Positions 37,675 to 50,042 of a stretch of 64,000 bases of DNA are shown in pieces (position 1 is the first letter of the stretch; each line of letters begins with the position of its first letter). Location of the stretch: the NCBI GenBank assembly GCA_030549775.1, contig CM060174.1:17409193-17473192 (forward strand). Reading direction: 5' to 3'. The DNA is from Tamarix chinensis (Eukaryota > Streptophyta > Magnoliopsida > Caryophyllales > Tamaricaceae). A program made the position numbers and the translations under genes. The notes below the pieces were generated by a model, which saw nothing but the letters and a program-made list of their open reading frames with translations, made no database searches and was not told where the DNA came from.

Positions 37675-38460
37675 TGAATAAGATGCTAATTACTTAAAGT
37701 GAAAGAGCACATAAGTAGGGATAAGGTGACTTATTTTTCTATAGCTATATATAAGTATCCCGTTCCACTGGGAAGAATAGTAGCTCAAGAGCATTTTGCC
37801 CTGAGAAGATGTTTTAATCTCCGTTCCACTAGAAAGAATAGTGGCTTGGGTGTGTTTTCCCTAAGAGTTTCAGATAGTTCCACTATTTTAAGAATAATGG
37901 GGTCCCTACTCATCATGGAATGAAAATTTATCATCATAACCTATAGAAAAGATACTAATGATTTACAGTGGAAGAAGACGTGATTCAGGACCAATGTTAT
38001 CTATTTTTCTATATGCATATGTATTCCCATTCTACAAGAGACAATAGTGGCTCAGGAGCGTTCAACCCAAAAAGATATTTTAATCTCCGTTCTACTAGAA
38101 ATAAATAGTGGTTTAGGTGTGTTATCCCCTAGATTTTCAGACCATTCCACATTTTTACGAATAGTGGGGTGCCTCCTCATTGTTGAATGAAAAAGTATCA
38201 TCATAACCTATGGAAAAAATACTAATAATTTACAATCGAAGAATATATGAGTTAGGACCAAGGTTATCTATTTTTCTATATGCATATATATTTCTATTCC
38301 ACCAAGTAGAATAGTGGCTCAGGAGCGTTTTATCTCGAGAAGATATTTTAATCTCCGTTCCACCAAAAATAAAATTAGCTTAGGTGTGTTGTCACCCAGC
38401 ATTTCAGACTGTTCCATCGGTTTAAGAATAGTAGGGTTCCTACACTCAACGTATATAAAA
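37675..38460 (+). repeat. three LTR-internal blocks of about 270 bp
   Basis: Blocks start with GATGCTAATTACTTAAAGTG (about 37681), GATACTAATGATTTACAGTG (about 37950) and ATACTAATAATTTACAATCG (about 38219). Each contains GTTCCACT..GAAGAATAGT motifs with a variant of GGCTCAGGAGCGTTTTGCCC and ends near a GGGGTTCCTAC-like sequence. They are the forward counterpart of 7190-7640. Confidence 0.85.
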
Positions 38461-38600
38461 GAATGAAAATGGATTATACTTAATAAAGAAATATGGATCA
38501 TATTCTGTCTTATGAGATGTTTCATATACTTTGTTATTCTCTTATTATCTAATGTGAAATCATGTGCTATTCATATCCCTATTTCGACAATATTATTCCC

Positions 38601-38660
38601 TTGCTCAGTACGTAGCATACTGACCAACCGTTTTATTAGTGCTACTCGTTCCCATGAGCA
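38601..38660 (+). repeat. conserved hairpin pair in family B LTR
   Basis: CAGTACGTAGCATACTG (38606-38622) and GCTACTCGTTCCCATGAGCA (38641-38660). The first stem has one mismatch, explained by a G-to-A change relative to the perfect copy at 6947-6961. Confidence 0.75.
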
Positions 38661-39064
38661 GAAATCCCTGAATCTTACGTGTAGGTCTCAAAAGATCAAT
38701 TAGATGATTTTTCTGCATATGACATTGAGTGAATTCATCTATTTTAGGGTTGGGTGAAGAGTATTGGTTATCTAGTTTATGTATTTAACTAGATACTCTT
38801 TTTGGACTCTTGATCCATGGTATCCCCCCTTTTTATCTTATATTTTTAAATGCGGAGTTAGACTCCAAACTCAGTATTATACTATAAATGTTCTTTTGTT
38901 TTCTAATTTCCTTGTATTACCTTAAATGTTTTAACATTATGATTGATGTAAGGATGGTTGCATAAGCGAGAATTATGTCGATCACGGTGCTAACCCCTAT
39001 TACTTTGCTTAATTACTTCTACTACAAAATGAAACATTTCAGTAGTAAAAATTGGGGTGTTACA

Positions 39065-40200
39065 CAATCGCTTTTGGGATACCATGCAACCAAACTATTT
39101 CTTTAATGTAGAGATCGATGATGTAAGAGGATTCATCCGTCCTATGAAAGGTGATGAAATGTGCCATCTTAGAAAATCAATCGACAACCACCATAATGGC
39201 ATCATTTTTCCTTTCTATTTTAAGCAATGCCCTATGAAGTCCATGCTCACATGGTCCCAAAGGTGGTGTGAAATAGGTAAAAGTGTATCGAGTCCTTAGT
39301 AGAAGTGACTCTTAGGCTTTTGGCAAGTAGAGGATCCCCACCATTGTAGGCCAAAAAAAAATATTCCTAGAGTACATCACAAGTCTTGTTGATGCCAAAA
39401 TGCCCTGCTAAGCCTTTCCCTTATACCTCTTGAATGAGTAGTTTTCTTATAGAGCACTTTGGGATGCACAACTTCTTACCTTTAGGAACAACCCTTCTTG
39501 CACAAGGTATGGACCCTGAGGCTTTTCTTGCTCTTCCATGTAGCTTGCAAACTCTTCATTTTTCTTTTATACTCCTTTAAACACCAAAATCATAGTATCC
39601 TTGCTTCTAATAATGATAACATACAATATCCCCTTGAATGTGCATCTCCTACAATATTTGTCCAGCTATTCTTATGCATAGCTACAAATAAGAAAGACTA
39701 TAAAAAATCTACCCACCTAGAATGCCAATCATTAAGTTTATGCTTCCCATTTATATAATTTAGGGACTCATGATTAGTATGTAGTATAATTTTGATGGTC
39801 TAAGATAGTGTGACCAGTGATCTAAATCCCTAACAATAGCATATAATTCTTTGTCATAGGTAATATAGTTAGATATTGAACCATTGAATTTCTCAGTAAA
39901 GAAGGCTATGAGTCTACTTTCTTATAACAAGACAACACCAATGCCCACTCCACTTACATGACACACTATCTCGAACACCATTTCAAAGTTAGGTAGGCGT
40001 AATACAAGGGCCTTGCCTAATGTGCTCTTAATTAGCTCAAAGGCTTCTTGTGCAGACTTAGTCCATTGAAAGTCACTTTTTTTCAAGAAGTTTGTGATGG
40101 GTGCTGAAAGTGTGTTAAAACCTTTTATGAACCTCTTATAAAAAGAGGTAATCCTATGAAAGGATGTAACATTGATAATGGATGTGGGAGTAGGCTACAT
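39065..40200 (-). pseudogene. pol: gypsy RNase H and integrase N-terminal half
   Basis: From high to low coordinates the minus strand reads VTSFHRITSFYKRFIKGFNT, FQWTKSAQEAFELIKSTL, LRLPNFEMVFEIVCHVSGVG and FNGSISNYITYDKELYAIVR. This is the RNase H region, in which the first catalytic Asp of the usual CDAS is His. Further on come a GLAGHFGINKT-like segment and AIMVVVD.FSKMAHFITFHR, then YIKEIVWLHGIPKAI, where it is cut at 39065. Stops and shifts are frequent. The remaining half of integrase is at 34406-35052. Confidence 0.9.
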
Positions 40201-40760
40201 TGTTATTTCCCCCACCTTTAACTCATCCATGGAGATTCCATTTTGGGATACAACAAACCCTGGCATAGAATTCACACTTCTCTAGTTTACAATAAAATTT
40301 GTTGTTCCTAGGGGATATAAATACACGTCTTAAGTGCCTTACATGATCATCACGACTAGAAGAGAACATAAGAATATCATCAGAATACACAACTACAAAT
40401 TCAGAGATGAATGGTCGTAGAACTTCATCCATGAGCCTCATGAAGGTGCTTGGCTCATTAGATAGTCAAAAAGGCATGGTTAACCACTTGTACAATCCTT
40501 CTTTTGTATTGAAAGCAATCTTCCAATCATGCCCCTCCTTCATCCTGTTATGATAGTACCCATTCTTCAAGTCAATCATGAAAAAAAAAACATTTGCCCC
40601 ATGCTAACAATCTAACATGTCATCAAGTCTTGATATGGAATACCTATACTTGATAGTGATGTTGTTGATAGCTCTACAATCAAAACACATTTGCATTGTT
40701 CCATCCTTCTTTTCTACCAAGAGCACCGGAACCACTCATGAGCTAAGGGATTCTTAGTGA
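40201..40760 (-). pseudogene. pol: gypsy reverse transcriptase
   Basis: The minus strand reads [20 protein letters not shown], then a segment with MIDLKNGYYHNRMKEGHDWK, IAFNTKEGLYKWLTMPF and FMRLMDEVLRPFISEFVVVY, followed by SDDILMFSS and LEKCEFYA. This is the RVT_1 palm, with YSDDIL representing the catalytic YxDD box. A conserved Gly of MPFGLSNAPSTF has become a stop. The 72-codon frame at 40223-40441 covers the YxDD part. Confidence 0.95.
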
Positions 40761-41465
40761 AAACCTTCTGTAACAACTCCTCAAGTTACATTTTTAACTC
40801 TACGGTTTCCTTATGATTTCTCCTATAAGCCAGTTTGTTTGGGAGGTAGCACGAGGAACAAAATCAATTTGGTGCTCTATGCCTCTTATAGGAGGAAAAT
40901 CACTAGGTAACTCATTTGGGAAGTCATCCCCAAACTCTCCTATAAAGGTTTTGACCCGAGGTTTTAGAGTGTGTACATTCTCATTAGACATAAGCATTAA
41001 TAATAAGTACAAGGCCCTTCCCTTATCTATGCCCCTTTTCAACCACTTCCCATCAATGGAAAAAGATTTCTTACATTTGGTGTCCTCCATAACAACTGAG
41101 GATTGAATGCTAAGGGGTCTGAATACAATGTTTTTGTTAGCATAGTTCAAGCTGAAAGTGTTTTTCCTCCCATCATGCTTAACATGCCGATTAAATTGCC
41201 ATGGCCTCCCTAATAGCCAGTGACAAGCATCCGTAGGAATGACATTCCATACAAAATTATCTTAATAAGTTTTCCCTAAGAAAAATAGCAAAACTGTTTG
41301 CTTGATAACTTAAACCATCGAGCCATTACTAAGCTATTGAAGTTTATAAGGCTTAGCATCTACTATAGTTGACAATTTAAGCTTCTCAATAAGATTATTA
41401 GAAGCCACATTTGCACAACTAGCCCATTTGACAATGAGGGAGCATAGTTTACCAATTTATGGTAC
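40761..41465 (-). pseudogene. pol: gypsy protease and protease-RT linker
   Basis: The minus strand reads CSLIVKWASCANVASNNLIE, KPYKLQWLSNG (with stops), WNVIPTDACHWLLGRPWQFN and RHVKHDGRKNTFSLN. This is the retropepsin-like region ending in the standard LLGRPWQxDR block. A long open frame (40800-41150) continues to FPNELPSDFPPIRGIEHQID, the linker before RT. The catalytic DSG triplet reads KWA here, so the protease is dead. It is cut from gag at 41466 by the middle insertion. Confidence 0.92.
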
Positions 41466-41935
41466 TTTAACACCCACATTTTTCACTATTGAAAGTTTTT
41501 GTTTTAAAATAATGTAGAAGCAGAAAATATTAAACACACTTAGAAAAAATAAGTTGCTACCACTATACCTAACACATGATAGATGTTTGTCACCTATCTC
41601 ATACTAGGTACAAGGTTAAAAAAAAAACTAACCAATTTAAAATAGAGTGTGAAAACTTAAGTTACACAAACATTTAAAATATCATTTATAAAAAAGGATC
41701 CTAATGGTCCCAACCAAAGTCAAACATAGGAGGAATGATAAGTTAAGAATATATGGCAATATTAATTAGGAAATAAGATTAGGGTGTGACCCCAACACCA
41801 TGGTCTATCACGGATAGAATAAAATCCTTTGGGTGTCCACGCTCTCAAGATTCGAACCCAAGATAATGTAGGCACACTACTAGCCATCCGCTAAAACCTA
41901 CACAAAGTGTCTCCTTTTGATGAGTAAATGCTCTT

Positions 41936-44900
41936 ACTTGACACAAATTGATGTCCTTTTATATTTTAAAATTGATACAATTGTTATTCTCACCAATTCA
42001 CCATATTTTTGACATTTTGGTTCTTGTGTACATGCTTCATCCTATTTCTCTTCCCTTATACTTCTCATAAATTTATTATTATAAAATGGAAACAATTGAT
42101 AAAATATGGGAATAATAGGGAGTTGAGACACTTCCTTGCTTGAGTAAACTAGTTCTTACATAATTTGTGGTCTAAATATGCTTGTTTCAGTCTTGCTTTC
42201 ATATAACCAATTGTAACACTAGATTTCTCATCTATTACTTGGTTATATACTTGCAACTATGATATTCTTTTTCAAAACATTTATGGTTCTTAATTTTATA
42301 CTACTCCTTGATGGCATGTGCTTCTATATGCTACACCTTGGCCTTTATGCATGTTATTGACTCATGAGTGATGTTATGATTTGAGCATAAACATTTACTC
42401 TTGAGATCATTATAATGTGGCCTTTTATATGCATGATTCTGTACAAGTCTTAGCTACTACCAAACTTTTCTATTCATTATCTAGGTTGATAGATACAACT
42501 CTAAAATTAATTGATCACATGACTTCATTGCAAGATTTACTTTTGATATCCCATATACATGATCATTACCATCTCTCAACATCATGTTAATAAGTATCCG
42601 CATTATGCTTAAATGTATTACTGAGAATAAATGTGTGATAAACTTTCATTTCATTGATGTGATTGTCATGATTTCTAATTCATCATATTATTTACATGTT
42701 ACTTATTAAATGGATCATTTATAACATTCCTTATTTTCCTTGTGCTTTATGTCCACCATATAAAAGGGAAACATGTGATAAGGTTCAAGATGAAATTATC
42801 ATTACAATCTCATGTTGATCTATGTTCATGTTAGGGACACTCTCATATATTTTCATAATTCTTGTCCCACTCACCCTCCTCCTATTTGTTAACTTAATTG
42901 GATTTATGTAACTATGAAATTTATTTTCATATCATTTTTGTTACTTGAGTATCTTTATGACTCATTAAATACTCCATGCCTTAATGTTATAAATATCGTA
43001 ATTATGAAATCTAATGAGCTTTATTAATATCATATCTGAGTTATTCTCATGAATCTTGATACTCATATCTCCACTTCCTCTACTTATGTTATTTAAGATA
43101 ATAATATCTTAAGTGATTATATTGTGATCTTGATCTTATTATGTTTATATGCATACCTTTAGGGAGAGCATATTTTTTTTACTTGATCACTTGTGTTATT
43201 ACCCTAGGCATAGCCTAAGGGGGAGATATGTTATATTTGTTTCATTATAGTTACTCATTGATAATATTGAGTATGAATGATCCCCTTGTGCTAGAGTAGA
43301 GCATGTGCATGTCTTGAGGGGGAGTTTCACTCTATATGAATTTAATTTTTTATGCACTTATATTTTGATTAGATATATTATTTTTTGAAGCCTTTTTCCT
43401 TTCACTGATGACAAAAGGGGGAGAAAGGGTGAAAATATGCTATGTACTAACATGTTTTGTCATTATCTTGCCATTCATATGATACTTGTGTGATTAACAT
43501 AAAATGGCTAATCTACGATCCATATGATTCGAGAAAAAAATATTAATTTTCACTTTCAAATCATTATACATCATCTCTCAAGATATTTTCATCTTTTTAT
43601 TTGTCATCATAAAAAAGGGGGAGATTGTTGTAGGTTAATCAACCTTTTCTTTTCTGATAACAAACTTGATTATGAATTTTACTTATGTTGTTAAATGTGC
43701 ATGTGTATAATAGAAAAAGGTGAACTATTCAATACTTAACTAAGTCAAGAATTGCTAAGGAGATCAAGTTTACAAATCATATCCCAAGAAAAAGCTAAAG
43801 ATCAATAAGGAGGAAAAAGTTAGACTCTAGCTTCAAGTACTTCAATTTTATATGTATAATATACAAACTATTAAGGGATAAGCAAGTGTGCTTAAGATTC
43901 CAAGACTCAAGATCCAAAGAGTATATTATAGTCTTAGGTGTTATGTACACATGATTTCCATATTGAGCACTTAGATATTTCAATGATTTGATAATTCAAA
44001 TCCTATTTGAAAATCATTTTAAAAAATCATAAATTGATTTCATGCATAAAAAATATTAGCAACTATTTGTGCAAAAAGGTGTCTTAAATTGATTTTATTT
44101 TAAGATATTTTGCATATGATCTGACTTCCAAAATTCACCATAAATTTTATATCTATTATTTTTGGATTAATATATCTTCTTAGTATACTTAACTTGTCTA
44201 CTTTAAAAAAAAATACAACACTCAATTTTGAGTTTTATAGCTCATGTTCTGATCTTTTTTGTAAGGGTTTGTAATGTTAAAAACAAGTTGACTGATCAAC
44301 TGGTTTGAAATCCATCGACTCATTTAAAAACAATTGACTAGTTTAGGCATTTAATATATTTTTTTATCCATCATAATTCAACTGTTGGAGTACTTTTTAT
44401 ACCCAATGGCTAGTGCAGAGTTTTCTCATTTTTTAGCACTATAAATAAGAGTTGTTTGACTTTAATAAACAACAATCAAGATAGCAAAACTCTTCTAAGA
44501 TAATCATTTTCACATCTTATAAAAAATCAAAGCGAGTTTTGATTTTATACATTTAAATCAATATTAAACATCCCTAGTGCTCAATTTGTGCTTCATATTT
44601 AGCTAGAGTGTTCGAATACTTGGAATTATTATTCCTCTAGCTAGATAAAAGTTATCAGTGATTACTCACTTTCATATGCTATCTAGTGTATATTCTTATT
44701 ATTTTCAATCAAGCTCATCATCTCAAATACAAGTGAAGAGTGGTGCATTTTCTTGCATTCCTAAGAGAGATCATTGAGATTGTAGTCTCATAAATCTAGA
44801 GAGGATAACTAGAAAAAGTGTAAATCATCTCCTAGAGGGTAATTGAGATTGTAGGCTCATAAACTAAGAGAGGATTTATCATCATCAAACACACAATATA

Positions 44901-45091
44901 AATAAAGAGAGATTCAGATCATAAAGGTAAAACCTTTTGGTAGTTGCTATAGAGAAACTTTGTAGAGTTTCTTGAACCACTATAAATTATATTTTTATTG
45001 TTTATCATCCTTTTACTTATTTCTCAAAAAATTTTAATTTGTCATTATTTTTACAAAATAATCTATTCACCCTCCCTAGAGTATCCATACA
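41936..45091 (+). mobile_element. Ty1/copia fragment (SIRE/Maximus-like) inside LTR
   Basis: This is an insertion inside the family A LTR. It contains several GGGGGAG tracts (near 43230, 43319, 43415 and 43615). The last one directly precedes an LTR that starts at 43626. Repeated AAGGGGGAGA tracts upstream of the 3' LTR are typical of the SIRE/Maximus group of plant copia elements. No pol motif could be read upstream, so the element is 5'-truncated or decayed to its 3' end. The left boundary near 41936 is where similarity to the host LTR stops. Confidence 0.6.
43626..45091 (+). repeat. Ty1/copia 3' LTR
   Basis: It starts TGTTGTAGGTTAATCAACC right after the polypurine tract AAAAAAGGGGGAGAT and ends CCTAGAGTATCCATACA at 45091, giving 1.47 kb. 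Beyond it the family A LTR resumes with GTATCGATACCCTCTAGTAT. The part near 44760-44880 has two copies of GAGATTGTAGTCTCATAAA or TTGAGATTGTAGGCTCATAA. Confidence 0.7.
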
Positions 45092-45659
45092 ATCTTTCAA
45101 GTATCGATACCCTCTAGTATATGATCAGTGTCTAGAGTAGGAATGGAATTAGGATCTACTAGTATCTTGCCCAAAGGCACCAATACACACCCAAAGACAG
45201 ACTAACCCCCGATAGATAATCTAGGATAGGGTAATCCAAGCCCATAAAAAACTTGATCATCTTTCTATTTATGTGACCAGTACATTATTCATAAGATTAA
45301 GTGATCACACAAAGCCTAACAAAAGAACAAGAAATAGATTCCCATATTTCTTTCATATTAATCCATTTCCATCACCCAACCATGTGGGGATTTCTATTTA
45401 TTCTTGTCCAATGTTATTCATGATCATTATATCATTTCATTAAAAAACATATTTTTCTTCTTTACACTTTTCATCAATATGTGGTATACCCATTAAGCCT
45501 TTATAATACTCATTGAGTATATCATAAATCATGGTCCATTTAATCCATTTGTTAGGTCATTAATCAATGATAATATCTATATTTTATCCCTTAATAATAG
45601 TATAATAATCTCATTCATAGCCTCAAAGCATAATGAAGCCGAAAGGAACAAAAGCACTC

Positions 45660-45950
45660 AAACTAGCTGAACAAGTCGATCGGTTCATCCCAACTAGTTG
45701 ATTAGTATGGCTCGACCAAACCATGCCTTACCTCAAATCGATCGATCGATCAGTTTAGGTAAAGTAGTTGACTATTCATAGACCAATTAATTTGTTCTAC
45801 CTAAATAATTGATGGGTTTATAGGGCAAGACCAAGGTCATTGCAGGCTCACTAGTTAATGGGTTAGGTCAGCCACTTGATCGTTCTAGGAACCAATTAAT
45901 TTGTTTGACCTAACCAGTCGATTGGCTTTCTATACAGCAACACCAAAAAA
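45660..45950 (-). repeat. degenerate 20 bp-class modules in LTR
   Basis: Modules such as ACAAGTCGATCGGTTCATCC, CAACTAGTTGATTAGT and CCTAACCAGTCGATTGGC recur. They align in position with 58205-58510 of the solo LTR at 56397-59927. Confidence 0.75.
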
Positions 45951-47049
45951 TCATTTTCCTATAAATCATGCTTATAAATCTTTATCATAACACCTCGGAA
46001 TACATTCAAACATCAAATAATATATTTTTAGCTTTCTTTAGTTGCACACTCTAATTAATCATCAAAATCTAATATTTTCTCAAGATTCATGCTTTTCACT
46101 CCAAAATACACAATATAACCCTCGAAATTAGTTTTGTAAGCTATATATTCATGCTAACATGATATTAAACTTAGAGAGTCCCACATCATGCAAGATTACT
46201 TATAACCCATTTTTATGCAAGAATAACTTACTTGATATAAGTTAAAGTTTTTCCAAAATCCGAACTCAACCTTTTTACCTCAATAATTTTTGCATAAATT
46301 TTATAAATCCAAACTTGAAATAGAAGGAAAAGAATGAACGTACCACACCTAAAGGAAAAACAAAGGATACTTAGTTGAACCACTCAACCATCTTCCAAAA
46401 TCTAACTCTTTCTTGCTCCGTAATTAAAATAAAGGGAGAAAAAGAAAGGATTAGAAGAGTGAAAGGAATTAAACTCTAAGGTTTGATGTCTAGAGGGAGA
46501 AGGTTAATTCTAGAAAAAATAGGTATTTTTTGATGGCTAAAAGAAAGGAAAATAAAAGGGTGATTAGGATTATATATAGCCAACAAATCAATATGAATCA
46601 AAAGTTGGTTAGGAATAAATCAAAAACCTTAATTCTTATTGTTAGAATTCAAGTTAAATGGATGGATTTATTTAAATATATGATAACATGTCCTCTAAAG
46701 TTCAAATGGCACTTCTGAAGGAGTACAGGTTAATTGATCTAGAAATGTAATTCACAAAAGAGGTAATGGAAGGCTAGAGTGGAAGGAATCTTCCAGCTGA
46801 GCAGAATTGGGGTCTTAAATTGAAGCAATTATCACAGAATGTACGGAGGGGAGAGGTGGAAGAAGATAGAGCTGAGGTTATGCCCCCTTAATTATCCAAT
46901 CAACTCCTCAAATCAATATAAGGTAGTATTATTTGACCAATTACATCATAAAAAAGACTAAGATTCTCTGAGGAACTATTCAACATGGGTTAACAAAGTT
47001 CCATTTTAATGTAAGAAAATTTCCAAAAAAATTGAGTTCAAAATTATGC

Positions 47050-47185
47050 TTACTTAGAAAAACCAGTCGATCAGTTTGGCTTACCAAACGACTATTTTAT
47101 AGACTAGTTGATCGATTTAGTTGAGTAAAAACAATTTGGTTGAAATGATAAACCATTTGATTAATTCATAGAACAAGTCAATCAG
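47050..47185 (-). repeat. degenerate 20 bp-class modules, LTR 5' block
   Basis: AACCAGTCGATCAGTTTGGC, GACTAGTTGATCGATTTAG and CAAGTCAATCAGTTTGCC. It is equivalent to the block at 59640-59790. Confidence 0.75.
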
Positions 47186-47335
47186 TTTGCCTTAAAAAAA
47201 TCATTCAATAAAAATTTCCAACCTCATTTAAAATCCAACTTTACCTCAAATTAAATCATAACACTAAGTTAAAATCAAACACAAAAATTTGAATAATTCC
47301 TCATTCAACACTTTAGAAAAAGATGGGGTATCACA

Positions 47336-48262
47336 GGTATACTTAGTAAATTTTCTCCCATTAGGACTCATCTTCTATGGCTTCCCTTGTTTGCAAAACC
47401 CTCCTTATCATCAAGGACTCCCCTAAATCTAGTGATATTTTCTCAATCTCATCCCCACCGTCGATGGCCAAATGATCATCGACATCATCTCTTTCAAACA
47501 CCCCCTCTTCTAAATTTAGAAAATTCATTACCCTCTTATTTGGATGCTCATTTTGATAATGCCTAATTCCTTGACATTAAAAGCATCAAACACCCTTATT
47601 ACAACTAGACTCACCTACTTCTAGGATTCCTCTACCCTTAACATCAAAATGTCTTGGGATTAGTTGTTGGATTTGGAACTTGCTTTGGTGGGTATGCATT
47701 CAACCATAAACCTCCAACCTTTGAATTCCTCTTCTCCTTTTTATGCTTCTACACATTGATTGCTAAATGAAAAACTCATCTAGGGTGTAATTTTATAGAG
47801 TTCCACTTTCCTAGAAATGCCACTCTTAAACCACCTAGGAACCGAGACGTCATGTGCTCGTCAACCTCTTCTAATATAAGCCTCATGATGAGGCTCTCAA
47901 ACTCCTAAATATATTCTTCCACACTTAAGGGACCTTGTATTAAATAATACATTTTATTATATAGGTATTGAGTATAATATTGTGGCAAAAATCTCTCCTT
48001 CATCAATCTCTTCATTTTTCAGTTAACTTCTAAATTTGGACATTCCCTTCCTTCCTCTATGTTGCACCAAATTTTCCCACCATAAAGAGGCATGCCTTAC
48101 AACTTGAGGACAATAATCTTAAAGGACTTTTCATCATCTAAGAAACTAGCTTCAAATGTCCTATTACATCTCATCTCCCATTCTAGAAACTCCTCCGAAT
48201 TATGCCATCCATCAAACTCTAGGATTTCTAACTTGATATCATTAAAGGACTCCTTCCTAACC
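47336..48262 (-). pseudogene. gag: gypsy gag, capsid and zinc knuckle part
   Basis: The minus strand reads KESFNDIKLEILEFDGWHNS, EEFLEWEMRCNRTFEASFLD and DEKSFKIIVLKL, then a MPLYGGKIW/ASLWWENL-like stretch, and later YTQYLYNKMYYLIQGPLSVE followed by EYI. This is the Retrotrans_gag capsid domain. Further along, CF.CQGIRHYQNEHPNKRVM is a decayed CCHC zinc knuckle with a stop at one spacer position and His in place of the last Cys. The upstream part of gag is at 52387-52640, across the 48263-52386 insertion. Confidence 0.88.
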
Positions 48263-49783
48263 TGTAATACCCAAAAACCCTAATTTAGGAAATTATAATA
48301 AAATAGGGATTAATTTGTGGGATTAATTAAATATAATATTTTTAATAAAATAATGGGAGTAATTAAGATAAAATAAGAGGAAAATAATATAGATCTTAAT
48401 CAGGGAAAAACTAGGTAATATGATAACTAAAATAAAATGAGGAAGATATACCGCAAATTTCTAAATTAATATATAAAGGAATTTAATTATTTATTTTAAT
48501 AATTTTATTATTTCCAAATATTTCAAAAAAAATCAAAAAGAAACTAAATACCTCAACTACCCTATTTTCCTTTTTTTCTCTTTTTTCCTTGCTCCTTTTT
48601 CATCCTTTTTCCTTTTTTCTTTCTTTCTTTTCTCCTTTCTCATTTTTCTTTTTCTCTTCCACCCCTGGTTGGGCCTTGCCCATGCGGCCCAACTTGCTCC
48701 TCCTTCCCTTTTTTTCCCCTTCGGCTTCTTGATTCTCCCTCGTTTCTTTCTTTTCCTTTTTCTTGACCGGCCGGCCTAACCTCTTCTTCTTCCTTCTCCC
48801 TTCTCCTTCCCTTGCGTTGCAGGTCATGCCTGCGACTTGCCACCAACCATCCTCCTCTACCATTGTACTACCCCAACCTACTCCCTTATCTCTCCCCCAT
48901 CTCTTTCCTTATCAATTCGAGCCAAACCCTCCCTATACCTACTTTCCCTGCTTTCTTGTTCCCCTTCCTTTTCCCCCATTTGTAGCCTATAGCCTACACC
49001 CTACACCTTCACAGGCTCATACCAGCCTACCACTGCTGGCCAGGAAGCTCCTCCTACTCCTACCCCTTATCCATTTATCCCTTTATCCTCTTCTTGCTCC
49101 CTTTACCTATTAATACCCCACACCGTCCCCTATTCCCCTCCTTTGCTCTGCCCAAAAAAGTTTGACCTTTCTTGTCACTGTGCCTTTATATGCTGCCCTA
49201 GCTACCATCGTGCAATGCCACCAATCGAAACACCACCCAGACCCTTCCCTGCATCACACCCATAAAACCAAGTCACTCACCACCCTTAACTCCCCCTACA
49301 CAACACATCCCAATTGTGTAAAGTGGGTAGCTCGAGCTACCCGTTGCACCCCATCGTCACCCCTCTCGCTGTTGTGCATCGGCTCCTTCGCCATAATCAC
49401 CACCTCTATTGCCACCCACTCTACCCAGCAATCCCTCCTCCACCTTCCCCTACCCTTCCTTTCCCCATTCTCCTTCTCCTTCCCCCTCTCTTGTTCTCCA
49501 CCACTCTTGGCCACCACAACCACCACCACATGTGCCGCCACCCTACTATGCCACCATGCAACCCTTTTACTCTAGAAAGTATAACACCTCACAACTGCCA
49601 CCTTCCTCTCACACTTCCAGCCCCAAAAGACCAACCCTTCCAAAAACCACCACCACTTCCACCAACTCCACCGCCATGAGTCGCTGCTGCCACCACCCTA
49701 GCTGCCACCTTCACATAGGTTGTGCCCTAACCCTTGGGAGCAGTTAAAGTATAAATTATTTTGGTATAATTATTATTTTAGAC

Positions 49784-49802
49784 TTATTATTATTATTATT
49801 AT

Positions 49803-49861
<59 letters not shown>

Positions 49862-49890
49862 TTACTATTATCATTATTATTATTATCACT
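49784..49890. repeat. (ATT)n(ACT)n(ATT)n microsatellite
   Basis: A pure ACT run covers about 49804-49860, flanked by ATT/ATC runs. It lies inside the LTR at 48263-52386. Confidence 0.97.
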
Positions 49891-49976
49891 ACTAATAGCC
49901 CTATTTTGGTTAATACTCCCACTAGTGTATCTATTAGCCACTTTAATGATAATACTCTTATTAATACTATTAAAAA

Positions 49977-50041
<65 letters not shown>
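49977..50041. repeat. (ATT)n microsatellite
   Basis: About 21 uninterrupted ATT units inside the same LTR, 90 bp from the compound ACT/ATT tract. Confidence 0.97.

Positions 50042-50042
<1 letters not shown>

Larger units (their letters stand above)
35053..39064 (+). mobile_element. solo-type LTR insertion, family B, within integrase
   Basis: The insert starts TGTAATATCC and ends GGGGTGTTACA. It is flanked by CGGTC (35048-35052) and CAATC (39065-39069), a 5 bp target duplication changed at two positions. Removing it joins HGIPKAIV to SDRDTK of the host integrase in frame. It is about 4.0 kb with no gag or pol and is best read as a long solo LTR. It contains a pyrimidine-rich zone (about 35290-35930), a 62 bp tandem repeat, three larger blocks (37675-38460) and the hairpin pair (38601-38660). 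The two long open frames at 35734-36714 fall in low-complexity and repeat DNA and are not believed. Confidence 0.88.
41466..47335 (-). mobile_element. solo-type LTR insertion, family A, between gag and protease, itself interrupted
   Basis: The plus strand begins TTTAACACCCAC and ends GATGGGGTATCACA. Flanks GGTAC (41461-41465) and GGTAT (47336-47340) form a 5 bp target duplication with one change. Both ends align with the solo LTR at 56397-59927: 41480-41760 with 56410-56690, and 45100-47335 with 57570-59927. It is therefore a family A LTR in minus orientation. The middle part, equivalent to about 56860-57570, is missing and replaced by Ty1/copia DNA. Two module blocks lie at 45660-45950 and 47050-47185. 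Confidence 0.85.

Noticed and set aside
48600..49747. Many overlapping open frames of 60-137 codons on both strands
   Set aside because: All come from a C/T-rich low-complexity zone of an LTR. Multiple frames are open at once, which indicates composition and not coding.
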